DNA of 64,000 bases from Sphingomonas sp. NBWT7 (GTDB taxonomy: Bacteria > Pseudomonadota > Alphaproteobacteria > Sphingomonadales > Sphingomonadaceae), in assembly GCF_014217605.1 (NCBI RefSeq), contig NZ_CP043639.1, positions 124,001-188,000 of the forward strand, read 5' to 3'. Position 1 is the stretch's first letter. Each line of letters starts with the position of its first letter. Of the stretch, positions 18,169-27,397 are shown piece after piece. The position numbers and the translations under genes were made by a program. The notes beneath the pieces are model-generated. The model worked only from the letters and a program-made list of their open reading frames with translations. It ran no database searches and was not told the DNA's origin.

Positions 18169-18891
18169 ATGGACGATCGGAACAACACGATTGCAGGCTG
18201 GGTGCTGGCTGCGTGCGGTGCTGCACTCGGGCTCTCGATCGCTGGCGGCATGATCTTCCACTCGGGCGAGGTCGAGAAGTTCGGCTATCCGGTCGAGGCG
18301 GCGGAAGAGGCCGGCGGTGGCGGGGCGGCCGAAGTGCCGATCGCCTCGCTGCTGCCGACCGCCGATGCGGCGAAGGGCGCCGACGTGTTCAAGAAGTGCG
18401 GCGCGTGCCACACGATCAACCAGGGCGGCGCGAACGGCATCGGGCCGAACCTGTACGCGACGATGGGTGAAGGCGTGGCGCAGGGCAAGGGCGGCTACGC
18501 CTTCTCCGACGCGCTTAAGAAGGTCGGCGGTAGCTGGGACTTCGACAAGATGAACGCGTGGCTGACGAGCCCGCGCAAGTTCGCGCCCGGCACCAAGATG
18601 ACCTTTGCCGGCCTGTCGAACCCGCAGGACCGCGCCAACATCATCCTGTATCTCAACCAGCAGGGATCGAACCTGCCGCTGCCGGCCGCCCCGGCAGCGG
18701 GCGCGGCGCCGGCGGCGGCCGAGGGCGGCAATGCCGTCGAGGGCGCAGGCGCGGCGCCCGGCGCGGCGAATGCGGTCGACGCGGTCGAGAAGGACGTACG
18801 CGGCCAGACGGGCGACATCGCTAACACGGCGACGCCGGCGAGCGGCGCGCCGTCGGTCGACCCAGCGGCGGCGAAGCAGACCGGCAAGTAA
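18169..18891 (+). CDS. membrane-anchored c-type cytochrome
   Basis: A 240-residue protein with an N-terminal membrane anchor (residues 8-30), a class I cytochrome c domain with one heme site Cys77-X2-Cys80-His81 (KKCGACHTINQGG), an axial Met in GTKMTFAGL, and an Ala/Pro-rich tail of about 75 residues. It would carry electrons on the periplasmic face of the inner membrane, in the manner of CycM-type cytochromes between the bc1 complex and an oxidase. Divergence from pheA is a common alphaproteobacterial arrangement. A long upstream reading frame is the antisense of pheA and was discarded. Confidence 0.9.
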   Translation: MDDRNNTIAGWVLAACGAALGLSIAGGMIFHSGEVEKFGYPVEAAEEAGGGGAAEVPIASLLPTADAAKGADVFKKCGACHTINQGGANGIGPNLYATMGEGVAQGKGGYAFSDALKKVGGSWDFDKMNAWLTSPRKFAPGTKMTFAGLSNPQDRANIILYLNQQGSNLPLPAAPAAGAAPAAAEGGNAVEGAGAAPGAANAVDAVEKDVRGQTGDIANTATPASGAPSVDPAAAKQTGK

Positions 18892-18910
18892 GCCGCGCTT
18901 CAGCACATAA

Positions 18911-18953
18911 TGAAAAAGGGGGTCGGCTCGAAGTGAGCCGGCCCCCTTTTTCA
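18911..18953. terminator. bidirectional rho-independent terminator
   Basis: A 19-bp stem (18911-18929 with 18935-18953, one T-G wobble) closes a 5-base loop (gaagt). The stem is flanked by A5 and T5, so it works in both directions. It ends the cytochrome c gene on plus and the LOG-family gene on minus. Confidence 0.95.
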
Positions 18954-18981
18954 TTGTTTGGGCAACGAGCGCGCCGGCGCA

Positions 18982-19878
18982 TCACACGGGCGGCGCGGGA
19001 TCCTTCTGCGCGCGTTCCTGATAGAAGCGCTGTACCACCGCCCAGCCCTCAGCGGCGGTCTCGACATAGGTGAAGATGCCAAGGTCGCGCTCCGACACGA
19101 CGCCTTCCTCGACCAGCGCCTCGAAATTGACGACGCGTTCCCAGAATTCGCGGCCGAACAGCAGCACCGGGATCGGCGCCACCTTGCCGGTCTGAATCAG
19201 CGTCAGCAGCTCGAACAGCTCGTCGAACGTGCCGAACCCGCCCGGGAAGGCGGCGAGCGCACGGGCGCGCAGCAGGAAGTGCATCTTGCGCAGCGCGAAA
19301 TAGTGGAACTGCATCGATAGCGACGGCGTCACATAGGGATTGGGCGCCTGCTCGTGCGGGAGGACGATGTTGAGTCCGATCGACTCGGCGTGCACGTCGG
19401 CCGCGCCGCGGTTCGCCGCCTCCATGATCGACGGGCCCCCGCCCGAGCACACGACGAAGTGGCGCTGCCCCTGCTCGTCGCGCGGGAAGTTGCTCGCCAG
19501 CCGCGCGAGCTCGCGCGCCATGTCGTAATATTTCGACTTGGCGACCAGCCGCTCGGCGACGGGGCGATGCGCCTCGTCAGCCATGTCGAGCATCACCTGC
19601 GCCTTGGCCGGCTCCGGAATGCGCGCCGAGCCGTAGAAGACGAAGGTGGAGCCGATATGCGCTTCCTCGAGCAGCAGTTCGGTCTTCAGCAGCTCGAGCT
19701 GGAACCGCACCGGGCGCAGGTCTTCGCGCAGCAGGAAATCCATATCCTGGAAGGCGAGCTTGTAGGCCGGGTTCTCGGTCTGCGGGGTGGAAATGCCGGT
19801 CTTCGCCGACTCGGCATCCTGGCGGGCGCGCGGAAAGACGCGGCTCGGTACTCTGGTCTCGGTCATTTCGGCAGCCAT
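18982..19878 (-). CDS. LOG-family (TIGR00730-type) Rossmann-fold protein
   Basis: A 298-residue protein with the LOG signature PGGFGTFDE and upstream CSGGGPSIMEAANRGA phosphate-binding loop. The family includes cytokinin-activating phosphoribohydrolases, formerly misannotated as lysine decarboxylases. An N-terminal extension of about 90 residues precedes the core. In bacteria these enzymes hydrolyse nucleoside 5'-monophosphates; whether it does so here is inferred. The ATG overlaps the upstream stop by one base (TAATG at 19876-19880), indicating coupling with the extensin-like gene. Confidence 0.85.
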   Translation of the reverse strand: MAAEMTETRVPSRVFPRARQDAESAKTGISTPQTENPAYKLAFQDMDFLLREDLRPVRFQLELLKTELLLEEAHIGSTFVFYGSARIPEPAKAQVMLDMADEAHRPVAERLVAKSKYYDMARELARLASNFPRDEQGQRHFVVCSGGGPSIMEAANRGAADVHAESIGLNIVLPHEQAPNPYVTPSLSMQFHYFALRKMHFLLRARALAAFPGGFGTFDELFELLTLIQTGKVAPIPVLLFGREFWERVVNFEALVEEGVVSERDLGIFTYVETAAEGWAVVQRFYQERAQKDPAPPV

Positions 19879-20525
19879 TAGCGGCAGAAATTCGCCTTGT
19901 CGTCCTCGAGATGCAGATGGTTGCGGTGCGCCGCATTGTAGTTGGGGCCCAGCACGGTGCCGAAGCGGCGGCATGCCGATGCGCTGACGACCGCTAGGAA
20001 ACGGCGCACCTCGGGATGGGACGAGTTCCAGTCGTGCAGCACGCTGATCCGCCGCCCGTCCTTCAGCTGAAACGCGCCGACGTCGATCGCATTGGCGATC
20101 GCGTGGCCCGATCGCCGGCCCGTCCCCGCAACGTTGCGGCAGGCGTAGCTTCCCATGCTCTCGACCTTGGCAAGCTCGCTGCCGAGGATCTGATAGGCCG
20201 CCGGGGCAACCGCATTGCGTGCCCATCGCGCGTAGGTGCGTGCCTGGCCGCAGCGTACCGCGCCGAGATTGGTCGTCGGCACGCCGACGTCGAGCAGCTT
20301 CACCGTGCCGAGGATCGCGCAGCCCGGCCCGAACTGGCGATCGGGCAGGGGTTCGAAATCAACGCCTAGCTCGCGCAGATCGCGCTGGCACATCGCGGTC
20401 TCGCGCGGCGACGGGCCGTCGACCTTCGCCGTCGCTGGCCGCGTGGTGGCCTTGCGCGGCGGCTCCGACCGGCCACAGGCGGCGAGGCTCGCGACCAAAG
20501 CGAGCAGCATGACGATACGCAACAC
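19878..20525 (-). CDS. extensin-like domain lipoprotein
   Basis: A 215-residue protein with lipoprotein signal LVASLAAC (Cys17) and an extensin-family C-terminal domain: RDLRELGVDFEPL, then RRSGHAIANAIDVGAF and the final AHRNHLHLE. The His/Asp layout resembles LAS-type (D-Ala-D-Ala carboxypeptidase-like) metallopeptidases, so a peptidoglycan hydrolase role in the periplasm is plausible but unproven. It is first in a two-gene unit with the LOG-family gene. Confidence 0.85.
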   Translation of the reverse strand: MLRIVMLLALVASLAACGRSEPPRKATTRPATAKVDGPSPRETAMCQRDLRELGVDFEPLPDRQFGPGCAILGTVKLLDVGVPTTNLGAVRCGQARTYARWARNAVAPAAYQILGSELAKVESMGSYACRNVAGTGRRSGHAIANAIDVGAFQLKDGRRISVLHDWNSSHPEVRRFLAVVSASACRRFGTVLGPNYNAAHRNHLHLEDDKANFCR

Positions 20526-20782
20526 ATCCCCCGTTCGCGTCGCTCAGCGGTCGGCGCTGCCGTTCCTTCCTTCGCTGCCGTCTTAAAGGGAAGCCTGCCA
20601 AGAGCAGGGGCAGGGCGAGTGGTGGCAGGAATTCGGCAAACGGTGCCGCCCTGGCGTTGTGTATGCGGGGTGCGCGCAACCCTTGGCGGTGCAGACGGTT
20701 GTCACGCGACCAACGCACGTCTAGGGCCGTCGACGGGCCACGCGGTCCCAACGCCGCGCGTGCTCTCTGTGAGGAGAGTTAT

Positions 20783-21934
20783 ATGACTGATACGACGCTC
20801 GCCGACGCGACGACTGCGCCTGCGAAACCTGCGACCAAGCCGGCGCGCCCCTATTTCTCGTCGGGCCCGTGCGCCAAGCCGCCAGGCTGGGATGCCGCCA
20901 AGCTTGCCGACGCCTCGCTCGGTCGGTCGCACCGTTCCAAGATCGGCAAGCAGCGGCTGCAATATTGCATCGACCTGATGCGCGAGCTGCTCGCGCTGCC
21001 AGACACGCATCGCATCGGCATCGTCCCGGGCTCCGATACCGGCGCCTACGAAATGGCGATGTGGACGATGCTCGGTGCCCGCCCGGTTACCGCGTTAGCC
21101 TGGGAAAGCTTCGGCGAGGGCTGGGTGACCGATGCGGTCAAGCAGCTCAAAATCGATCCAACGGTGATCCGCGCCGATTACGGCCAGCTGCCCAATCTCA
21201 GCCAGGTCGACTGGTCGACCGACGTGCTGTTCACCTGGAACGGCACCACCAGCGGCGTGCGCGTGCCGGACGGCGACTGGATCGCGGACGATCGCGAGGG
21301 GCTCTCCTTCGCCGATGCGACCAGCGGCGTGTTCGCGTACGACCTGCCGTGGGACAAGATCGATGTCGCCACCTTCTCATGGCAGAAGGTACTCGGCGGG
21401 GAGGGCGCGCACGGCGTGCTGATCCTCGGCCCGCGCGCGGTCGAGCGGCTGGAGAGCTACACGCCCGCGTGGCCGTTGCCCAAGGTGTTCCGCCTTATCT
21501 CCAAGGGCAAGCTCGCCGAAGGCGTGTTCAAGGGCGAGACGATCAACACGCCATCGATGCTCGCGGTCGAGGACGCGATCTTCAGCCTCGAATGGGCGAA
21601 GTCGCTCGGCGAGCGCGGCCTGATCGCGCGGTCGGACGCGAATGCCGCGGCGCTCGACGAGATCGTCGCTGCGCGTGACTGGCTCGGGCACCTTGCGACC
21701 GATCCCGCGTCGCGCTCGAAGACCAGCGTCTGCCTCACCGTCGATGCCGACGAAGCGGTGATCAAGAAGATGGTCTCGTTGCTCGAGGCGGAGGGCGCGG
21801 CATACGACATCGGCGGCTATCGCGATGCGCCGCCCGGCTTGCGCATCTGGTGCGGCGCGACGGTCGACACGGCGGACATCGTCGCACTCGGCCCGTGGCT
21901 CGACTGGGCCTATGCGACCGCCAGGGCGGGCTGA
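20783..21934 (+). CDS. serC: phosphoserine aminotransferase
   Basis: A 383-residue PLP enzyme converting 3-phosphohydroxypyruvate and glutamate to phosphoserine; also used in pyridoxine synthesis. It is the alphaproteobacterial type (PYFSSGPCAKPPGWD start; LGRSHRSKIGKQRL). The PLP lysine is Lys202 in SWQKVLGGEGAHG. The ATG has a GAGGAGAG Shine-Dalgarno seven bases before it. serA follows after 93 bases on the same strand, so both steps from 3-phosphoglycerate to phosphoserine are together; serB is not in the window. The 257-base upstream gap holds no ORF I can support. Confidence 0.96.
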   Translation: MTDTTLADATTAPAKPATKPARPYFSSGPCAKPPGWDAAKLADASLGRSHRSKIGKQRLQYCIDLMRELLALPDTHRIGIVPGSDTGAYEMAMWTMLGARPVTALAWESFGEGWVTDAVKQLKIDPTVIRADYGQLPNLSQVDWSTDVLFTWNGTTSGVRVPDGDWIADDREGLSFADATSGVFAYDLPWDKIDVATFSWQKVLGGEGAHGVLILGPRAVERLESYTPAWPLPKVFRLISKGKLAEGVFKGETINTPSMLAVEDAIFSLEWAKSLGERGLIARSDANAAALDEIVAARDWLGHLATDPASRSKTSVCLTVDADEAVIKKMVSLLEAEGAAYDIGGYRDAPPGLRIWCGATVDTADIVALGPWLDWAYATARAG

Positions 21935-22027
21935 TCGCGCTTCTTCAAACGTAGAGCCTCCACATTCTAGTCGTCGACGAAGCTGCGCTTATCCGCGCGG
22001 GTGACGGCCGTACCTAGGACAATACCC

Positions 22028-23605
22028 ATGCCAAAAGTTCTCATTTCCGACAAAATGGATCCCAAGGCTGCGCAGATCTTTCGCGAGCGCGGCGTCGAGG
22101 TCGACGAGATCACCGGCAAGACGCCGGACGAGTTGAAGGCGATTATCGGCGACTATGACGGGCTCGCGATCCGCAGCTCGACCAAGGTGACGAAGGAGAT
22201 CCTCGACGCTGCGACCAACCTCAAGGTTGTCGGGCGCGCGGGCATCGGCGTCGACAACGTCGATATTCCCGCGGCCAGCGCCAAGGGCGTGGTGGTGATG
22301 AACACGCCGTTCGGCAATTCGATCACCACCGCCGAACACGCGATCGCGCTGATGTTCGCGCTCGCCCGCCAGTTGCCAGAAGCCGACGCCTCGACGCAGG
22401 CGGGCAAGTGGGAGAAGAACCGCTTCATGGGGGTCGAGCTGACCAGCAAGACGCTGGGGCTGATCGGTGCGGGCAACATCGGTTCGATCGTCGCCGATCG
22501 TGCGCGCGGCCTGAAGATGAAGGTCGTCGCGTTCGATCCCTTCCTCACCGAGGATCGCGCGATCGAGCTCGGCGTCGAGAAGGTCACGCTCGACGAGCTG
22601 CTCGCGCGCGCCGACTTTATTACGCTGCACACGCCGCTGACCGATCAGACGCGCAACATCTTGTCAGCCGAGAACCTCGCCAAGACCAAGCAGGGCGTGC
22701 GCATCATCAACTGCGCACGCGGCGGGCTGATCGATGAGGCGGCGCTGAAGCAGGGGCTCGACAGCGGCCATATCGGCGGCGCGGCGCTCGACGTCTTCGT
22801 CACCGAGCCGGCCAAGGAAAGCCCGCTGTTCGGCACGCCGAACTTCGTCTCGACGCCGCACCTCGGCGCATCGACCACCGAAGCGCAGGTCAATGTCGCG
22901 ATCCAGGTCGCCGAGCAGATGGCGGACTATCTCGTCTCGGGCGGCGTCACCAACGCGCTCAACATGCCGAGTCTGAGTGCCGAGGAGGCGCCGAAGCTGA
23001 AGCCCTATATGGGGCTCGCCGAGAAGCTCGGCAGCCTCGTCGGCCAGCTGGCGCACGGGGCGATCGATCGGGTGTCGATCCACCGCGAAGGTGCGGCGGC
23101 GGAGCTCAATCCCAAGCCGCTGACGAGCGCGGTGCTGAAGGGGTTCCTGGGCACGCAGACCGATACGGTAAACATGGTCAACGCCCCGGTGCTCGCGCGC
23201 GATCGCGGGACGGAAGTGCGCGAGATCCGCACCGAGCGGGCGGGCGACTATCACACGCTGTTGCGCGTGTCGGTGCGCACCGCCGACGGCGAACGCTCCG
23301 TCGCAGGCACGCTGTTCGGCGACGAGGCGCCGCGGCTGGTCGAGCTGTTCGGGATCAAGGTGGAGGCCGACCTCAGCGGCGCGATGCTCTACGTCGTCAA
23401 CGAGGACGCGCCGGGCTTCATCGGTCGGCTGGGCACGACGCTGGGCGAGGCGGGGGTCAATATCGGCACCTTCCACCTCGGCCGGCGCCAGGCGGGCGGC
23501 GAGGCGGTGCTGTTGCTCAGCGTCGACGAGCCGGTGACGCCCGCGCTGCTCGCGACGGTGAAGGCGCTGCCGGGCGTCAAGACGGCGATGGGTCTGCGTT
23601 TCTGA
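22028..23605 (+). CDS. serA: D-3-phosphoglycerate dehydrogenase
   Basis: A 525-residue NAD-dependent enzyme catalysing the first committed step of serine synthesis. It has the substrate-binding and Rossmann domains (VGRAGIGVDNVDIPAAS; LGLIGAGNIGSIVADRARG; catalytic-region INCARGGLIDE and TPHLGASTTEAQ), an intervening ASB domain (about 315-450) and a C-terminal ACT domain starting at LYVVNEDAPGFIGRLG. This is the long form, usually subject to serine control through ACT. MPKVLISDKM is chosen as the start because it opens the domain. Confidence 0.96.
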   Translation: MPKVLISDKMDPKAAQIFRERGVEVDEITGKTPDELKAIIGDYDGLAIRSSTKVTKEILDAATNLKVVGRAGIGVDNVDIPAASAKGVVVMNTPFGNSITTAEHAIALMFALARQLPEADASTQAGKWEKNRFMGVELTSKTLGLIGAGNIGSIVADRARGLKMKVVAFDPFLTEDRAIELGVEKVTLDELLARADFITLHTPLTDQTRNILSAENLAKTKQGVRIINCARGGLIDEAALKQGLDSGHIGGAALDVFVTEPAKESPLFGTPNFVSTPHLGASTTEAQVNVAIQVAEQMADYLVSGGVTNALNMPSLSAEEAPKLKPYMGLAEKLGSLVGQLAHGAIDRVSIHREGAAAELNPKPLTSAVLKGFLGTQTDTVNMVNAPVLARDRGTEVREIRTERAGDYHTLLRVSVRTADGERSVAGTLFGDEAPRLVELFGIKVEADLSGAMLYVVNEDAPGFIGRLGTTLGEAGVNIGTFHLGRRQAGGEAVLLLSVDEPVTPALLATVKALPGVKTAMGLRF

Positions 23606-23666
23606 CCAGCGCCCGCGGGCAAAGGATGCGCGACTTAACGGTTGTCATCGCCCGCCCGACCCGCCA

Positions 23667-23701
23667 CGGTTCCGCTCCATCGCGAAGGTGGAGCGGAACC
23701 G
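23667..23701 (+). other. strong hairpin between serA and the mlaA-like gene
   Basis: A 15-bp stem (23667-23681 with 23687-23701, one T-G wobble) closes a GCGAA loop. No T-run follows, so it is not a classical terminator. It covers an in-frame GTG at 23688, which argues that translation of the next gene begins at the GTG at 23715 instead. It could protect the serA 3' end or modulate downstream translation. Confidence 0.7.
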
Positions 23702-23714
23702 CCGGGGACTGAAT

Positions 23715-24737
23715 GTGAGTGCGTTGATCTTTGCCGGGGCGCTGCTCGTCGCGCCGCCGCCGCTCGCGCAGCCGGCGCTGCCCCTTGGCCCCGACATCAC
23801 CAATCTGGCCGACGTTACCGCCCTTATCGACGTTCCGCTTCACGCCGATCTGCCGGCTATCGCGCCAGTCGCGGATTTCGTTCCGGGCGAGATCGCGCCC
23901 CTCGGCGATGCTATCCCCGTCGTTGCCGGGCAGGCCCCGCCGGCATCCCCCGAAGCCGCGCAGGACATCGTCGTCACCGGACGCGGCGCATGGGAGGCGC
24001 CGGATCCCTTTGCCGACGTCAATACCGCCGCGTTCGAAGCAACGATGGCGGTCGATAGCGCGATCCTCGCGCCGCTCGCGCGTAGCTACAAGAGCATCCT
24101 GCCAAAGCCGGTGCGCGACGGCATCCACAACTTTCTGTACAATTTGCGCGAGCCGGTGGTGGCGCTCAACTTCGCGCTGCAGCTCAAGATCGGGCGCGCG
24201 CTGGAAACGGTCGGGCGCTTTGCGATCAACACCACGATCGGCATCGCCGGCCTGTTCGACATGGCGAAGCGCAAGCCATTCAAGGCCAAGCGGCGCAGCA
24301 ACGGCTTCGCCAACACGTTTGGCTTCTACGGCATCAAGTCGGGCCCGTTCCTGTTCCTGCCGATCGTCGGCCCAACGACGCCGCGCGACCTGATCGGCGG
24401 CGCGCTCGACCGGTTGCTGTTCCCGTTCGTCTATGGCTCACGCATCACCAAGCCGGAGTTCGCCGTGCCGTTTGCGGTGCTCGGCGCGCTAGATCACCGC
24501 GCCGAGTTCGACGATACGCTGAAGCAGCTGCATGACGGCCAGTCCGATCCCTATGCCCGCTCGCGCGATTTCTACCTCCAGCGTCGGCAGAACGAGATCG
24601 ACGAGCTGAAGGGGAAGGCGCCAAAGAACTCGAGCCCGATGTCGGAAGCGCCGACCGCGCCGATCGTGGTGCGCGAACGGTCCGGCACGACGCTTGAGGA
24701 CGCACCTGCAACCCCAGAGGCCGCCCCGCCGCGCTGA
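23715..24737 (+). CDS. mlaA: MlaA-like (VacJ family) outer-membrane lipid-asymmetry protein
   Basis: A 340-residue protein with a hydrophobic signal (VSALIFAGALLVAPPPLAQP), a Pro/Ala-rich spacer of about 70 residues, and an MlaA domain (DPFADVNTAAFEATMAVDSAI; LREPVVALNFALQLKIGRA; FGFYGIKSGPFLFLPIVGPTTPRDLIG). MlaA removes mislocalised phospholipids from the outer membrane. Unusually it contains no cysteine, so it cannot be a lipoprotein like E. coli MlaA. The start GTG at 23715 is preferred over 23688 because the latter lies inside a hairpin stem and GGGGA precedes 23715. No mlaBCDEF genes are nearby. Confidence 0.82.
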   Translation: MSALIFAGALLVAPPPLAQPALPLGPDITNLADVTALIDVPLHADLPAIAPVADFVPGEIAPLGDAIPVVAGQAPPASPEAAQDIVVTGRGAWEAPDPFADVNTAAFEATMAVDSAILAPLARSYKSILPKPVRDGIHNFLYNLREPVVALNFALQLKIGRALETVGRFAINTTIGIAGLFDMAKRKPFKAKRRSNGFANTFGFYGIKSGPFLFLPIVGPTTPRDLIGGALDRLLFPFVYGSRITKPEFAVPFAVLGALDHRAEFDDTLKQLHDGQSDPYARSRDFYLQRRQNEIDELKGKAPKNSSPMSEAPTAPIVVRERSGTTLEDAPATPEAAPPR

Positions 24738-24800
24738 CGGCGCGTCGCGCATCTCAGCGCACGTCTTTTCCCGTTCCGGCTTCCAAAGTAGAGGCGCCGC

Positions 24801-25904
24801 ATGACCCGTACCAGCCTGCTGCCCGAAGGTTTCCGCGATTCGCTGCCGCCGCACGCCGATGGGGCCGCGGCGGTGGAAGCGCATGTCCTCGGTGTGGCGC
24901 ACGGCTACGGCTATGAGCGCGTCGATCCGCCGCTCGCCGAGTTTGCCGACGGCCTCGCGTCGCGGTTGAAGGACGGCGGGCTGTTCGATGCGGTGCGCTT
25001 TGTCGATCCGGTAAGTCAGCGGACAATGGCAATCCGCCCCGACATCACCGCGCAGATCGCGCGGATCGCGGCGACGCGCATGGCGCACCATCCGCGCCCC
25101 GTCCGCCTCAGCTACGCCGGATCGGTCTTGAAGCTGCGCGGCGGCGCGCTGCAGCCCGAGCGCGAAACGCGCCAGATCGGATGCGAGCTGATCGGGCTCG
25201 ATACCGTGGCGGCGGCACGCGAGGTGGTGACGGTAGCGGTCGAGGCGCTCGCCGCGGCGGGCGCGCAAGGTGTCTCGCTCGATTTCACGCTGCCCGATCT
25301 GGTGCCGACGCTGGCTGCCGGCGCGTTGCCGATCGACGACGTCGACCAGCTGCGCGACCGGCTCGATGCGAAGGACGCGGGCGCGGTGGCACAGATCGCG
25401 CCCGCCTATCTGCCGTTGATCGAAGCGGCGGGCCCGTTCGACAGCGCGATCGGCCGGTTGCGGCAATTCGACGTGGCGGGGGTGCTGGCGTCACGGCTCG
25501 ATGCGCTGGAGGCGATCGCCGCCGCCGTCGGCGACCGGGCGACGCTGACGCTTGACCCGACCGAGCGGCACGGGTTCGAATATCAGACGTGGCTTGGCTT
25601 CTCGCTGTTCGCGGAAGGATCGCCGCGCGAGGTTGGGCGCGGCGGCACGTACACGCTGATGCACGAGGGCGGGGCAGAGGAGGTGGCGACGGGCTTCTCG
25701 CTGTACGCCGCGTCGATCGCTGGCGCCTATGCCGGCGCGCGCCGCCGGCTGTTTCTACCGGTCGGCACCCCGCCCGAGACCGGTGCGGAACTGCGCAGCG
25801 CGGGATGGGTGACGGTCGCCGCGCTCGAGCCGGGCGACACGCCCGAGGCGCAATTGTGCACCCACGTCTTCGCCGGCGGCCAGGCGCGGCCGCTCGGCGG
25901 TTGA
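24801..25904 (+). CDS. hisZ: ATP phosphoribosyltransferase regulatory subunit
   Basis: A 367-residue HisRS-like protein without tRNA-charging function that activates the short HisG in the first step of histidine synthesis. It starts [14 protein letters not shown] and has class II synthetase-like motifs ([31 protein letters not shown]), while the anticodon domain is replaced by a short C-terminal segment. It is a short HisZ followed after 112 bases by purA. hisG is not in the window, so the partner is encoded elsewhere. Confidence 0.88.
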   Translation: MTRTSLLPEGFRDSLPPHADGAAAVEAHVLGVAHGYGYERVDPPLAEFADGLASRLKDGGLFDAVRFVDPVSQRTMAIRPDITAQIARIAATRMAHHPRPVRLSYAGSVLKLRGGALQPERETRQIGCELIGLDTVAAAREVVTVAVEALAAAGAQGVSLDFTLPDLVPTLAAGALPIDDVDQLRDRLDAKDAGAVAQIAPAYLPLIEAAGPFDSAIGRLRQFDVAGVLASRLDALEAIAAAVGDRATLTLDPTERHGFEYQTWLGFSLFAEGSPREVGRGGTYTLMHEGGAEEVATGFSLYAASIAGAYAGARRRLFLPVGTPPETGAELRSAGWVTVAALEPGDTPEAQLCTHVFAGGQARPLGG

Positions 25905-25906
25905 CA

Positions 25907-25940
25907 GTGCGCGGCCCGCGCCGCTACCGGCGCGGCGCAC
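25907..25940 (+). other. GC-rich hairpin in the hisZ-purA gap
   Basis: An 8-bp perfect stem (25916-25923 with 25928-25935, loop CTAC) is extended by a 5-bp outer stem (25907-25911 with 25936-25940) across a 4-base bulge. It begins three bases after the hisZ stop and has no T-run. It could be a weak terminator, an RNA-stability element or a purA leader structure. Confidence 0.55.
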
Positions 25941-26016
25941 ATTCCAGCCATCCCCCACGTGCCGAGTCCTGTCGAAGGGCGCGCGGGGTCATTCCGGCAG
26001 GGGAGCAACCGTATCC

Positions 26017-27306
<1,290 letters not shown>

Positions 27307-27315
27307 TTGGCGTGA

Positions 27316-27340
27316 CGCCCGCTGCTCGATGCGGCGGGCG
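27316..27340 (+). terminator. possible terminator after purA
   Basis: A 10-bp stem (27316-27325 with 27331-27340, one T-G wobble) closes a TCGAT loop, starting ten bases after the purA stop. It is followed by ATCTTGCC rather than a true T-run, so termination may be weak or partial. Confidence 0.45.
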
Positions 27341-27397
27341 ATCTTGCCTGACGGGCCAAATCCTGTAGCCGTTCCCGCAACATAAAGCGGGAGAGGC

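Noticed and set aside
20526..20782. Riboswitch or T-box upstream of serC
   Set aside because: No recognisable conserved core or terminator/antiterminator pair was seen.
25960..26010. Fragment resembling a sphingomonad intergenic repeat (CTGTCGAAGG)
   Set aside because: Only a single short half-match; insufficient to call a repeat element.
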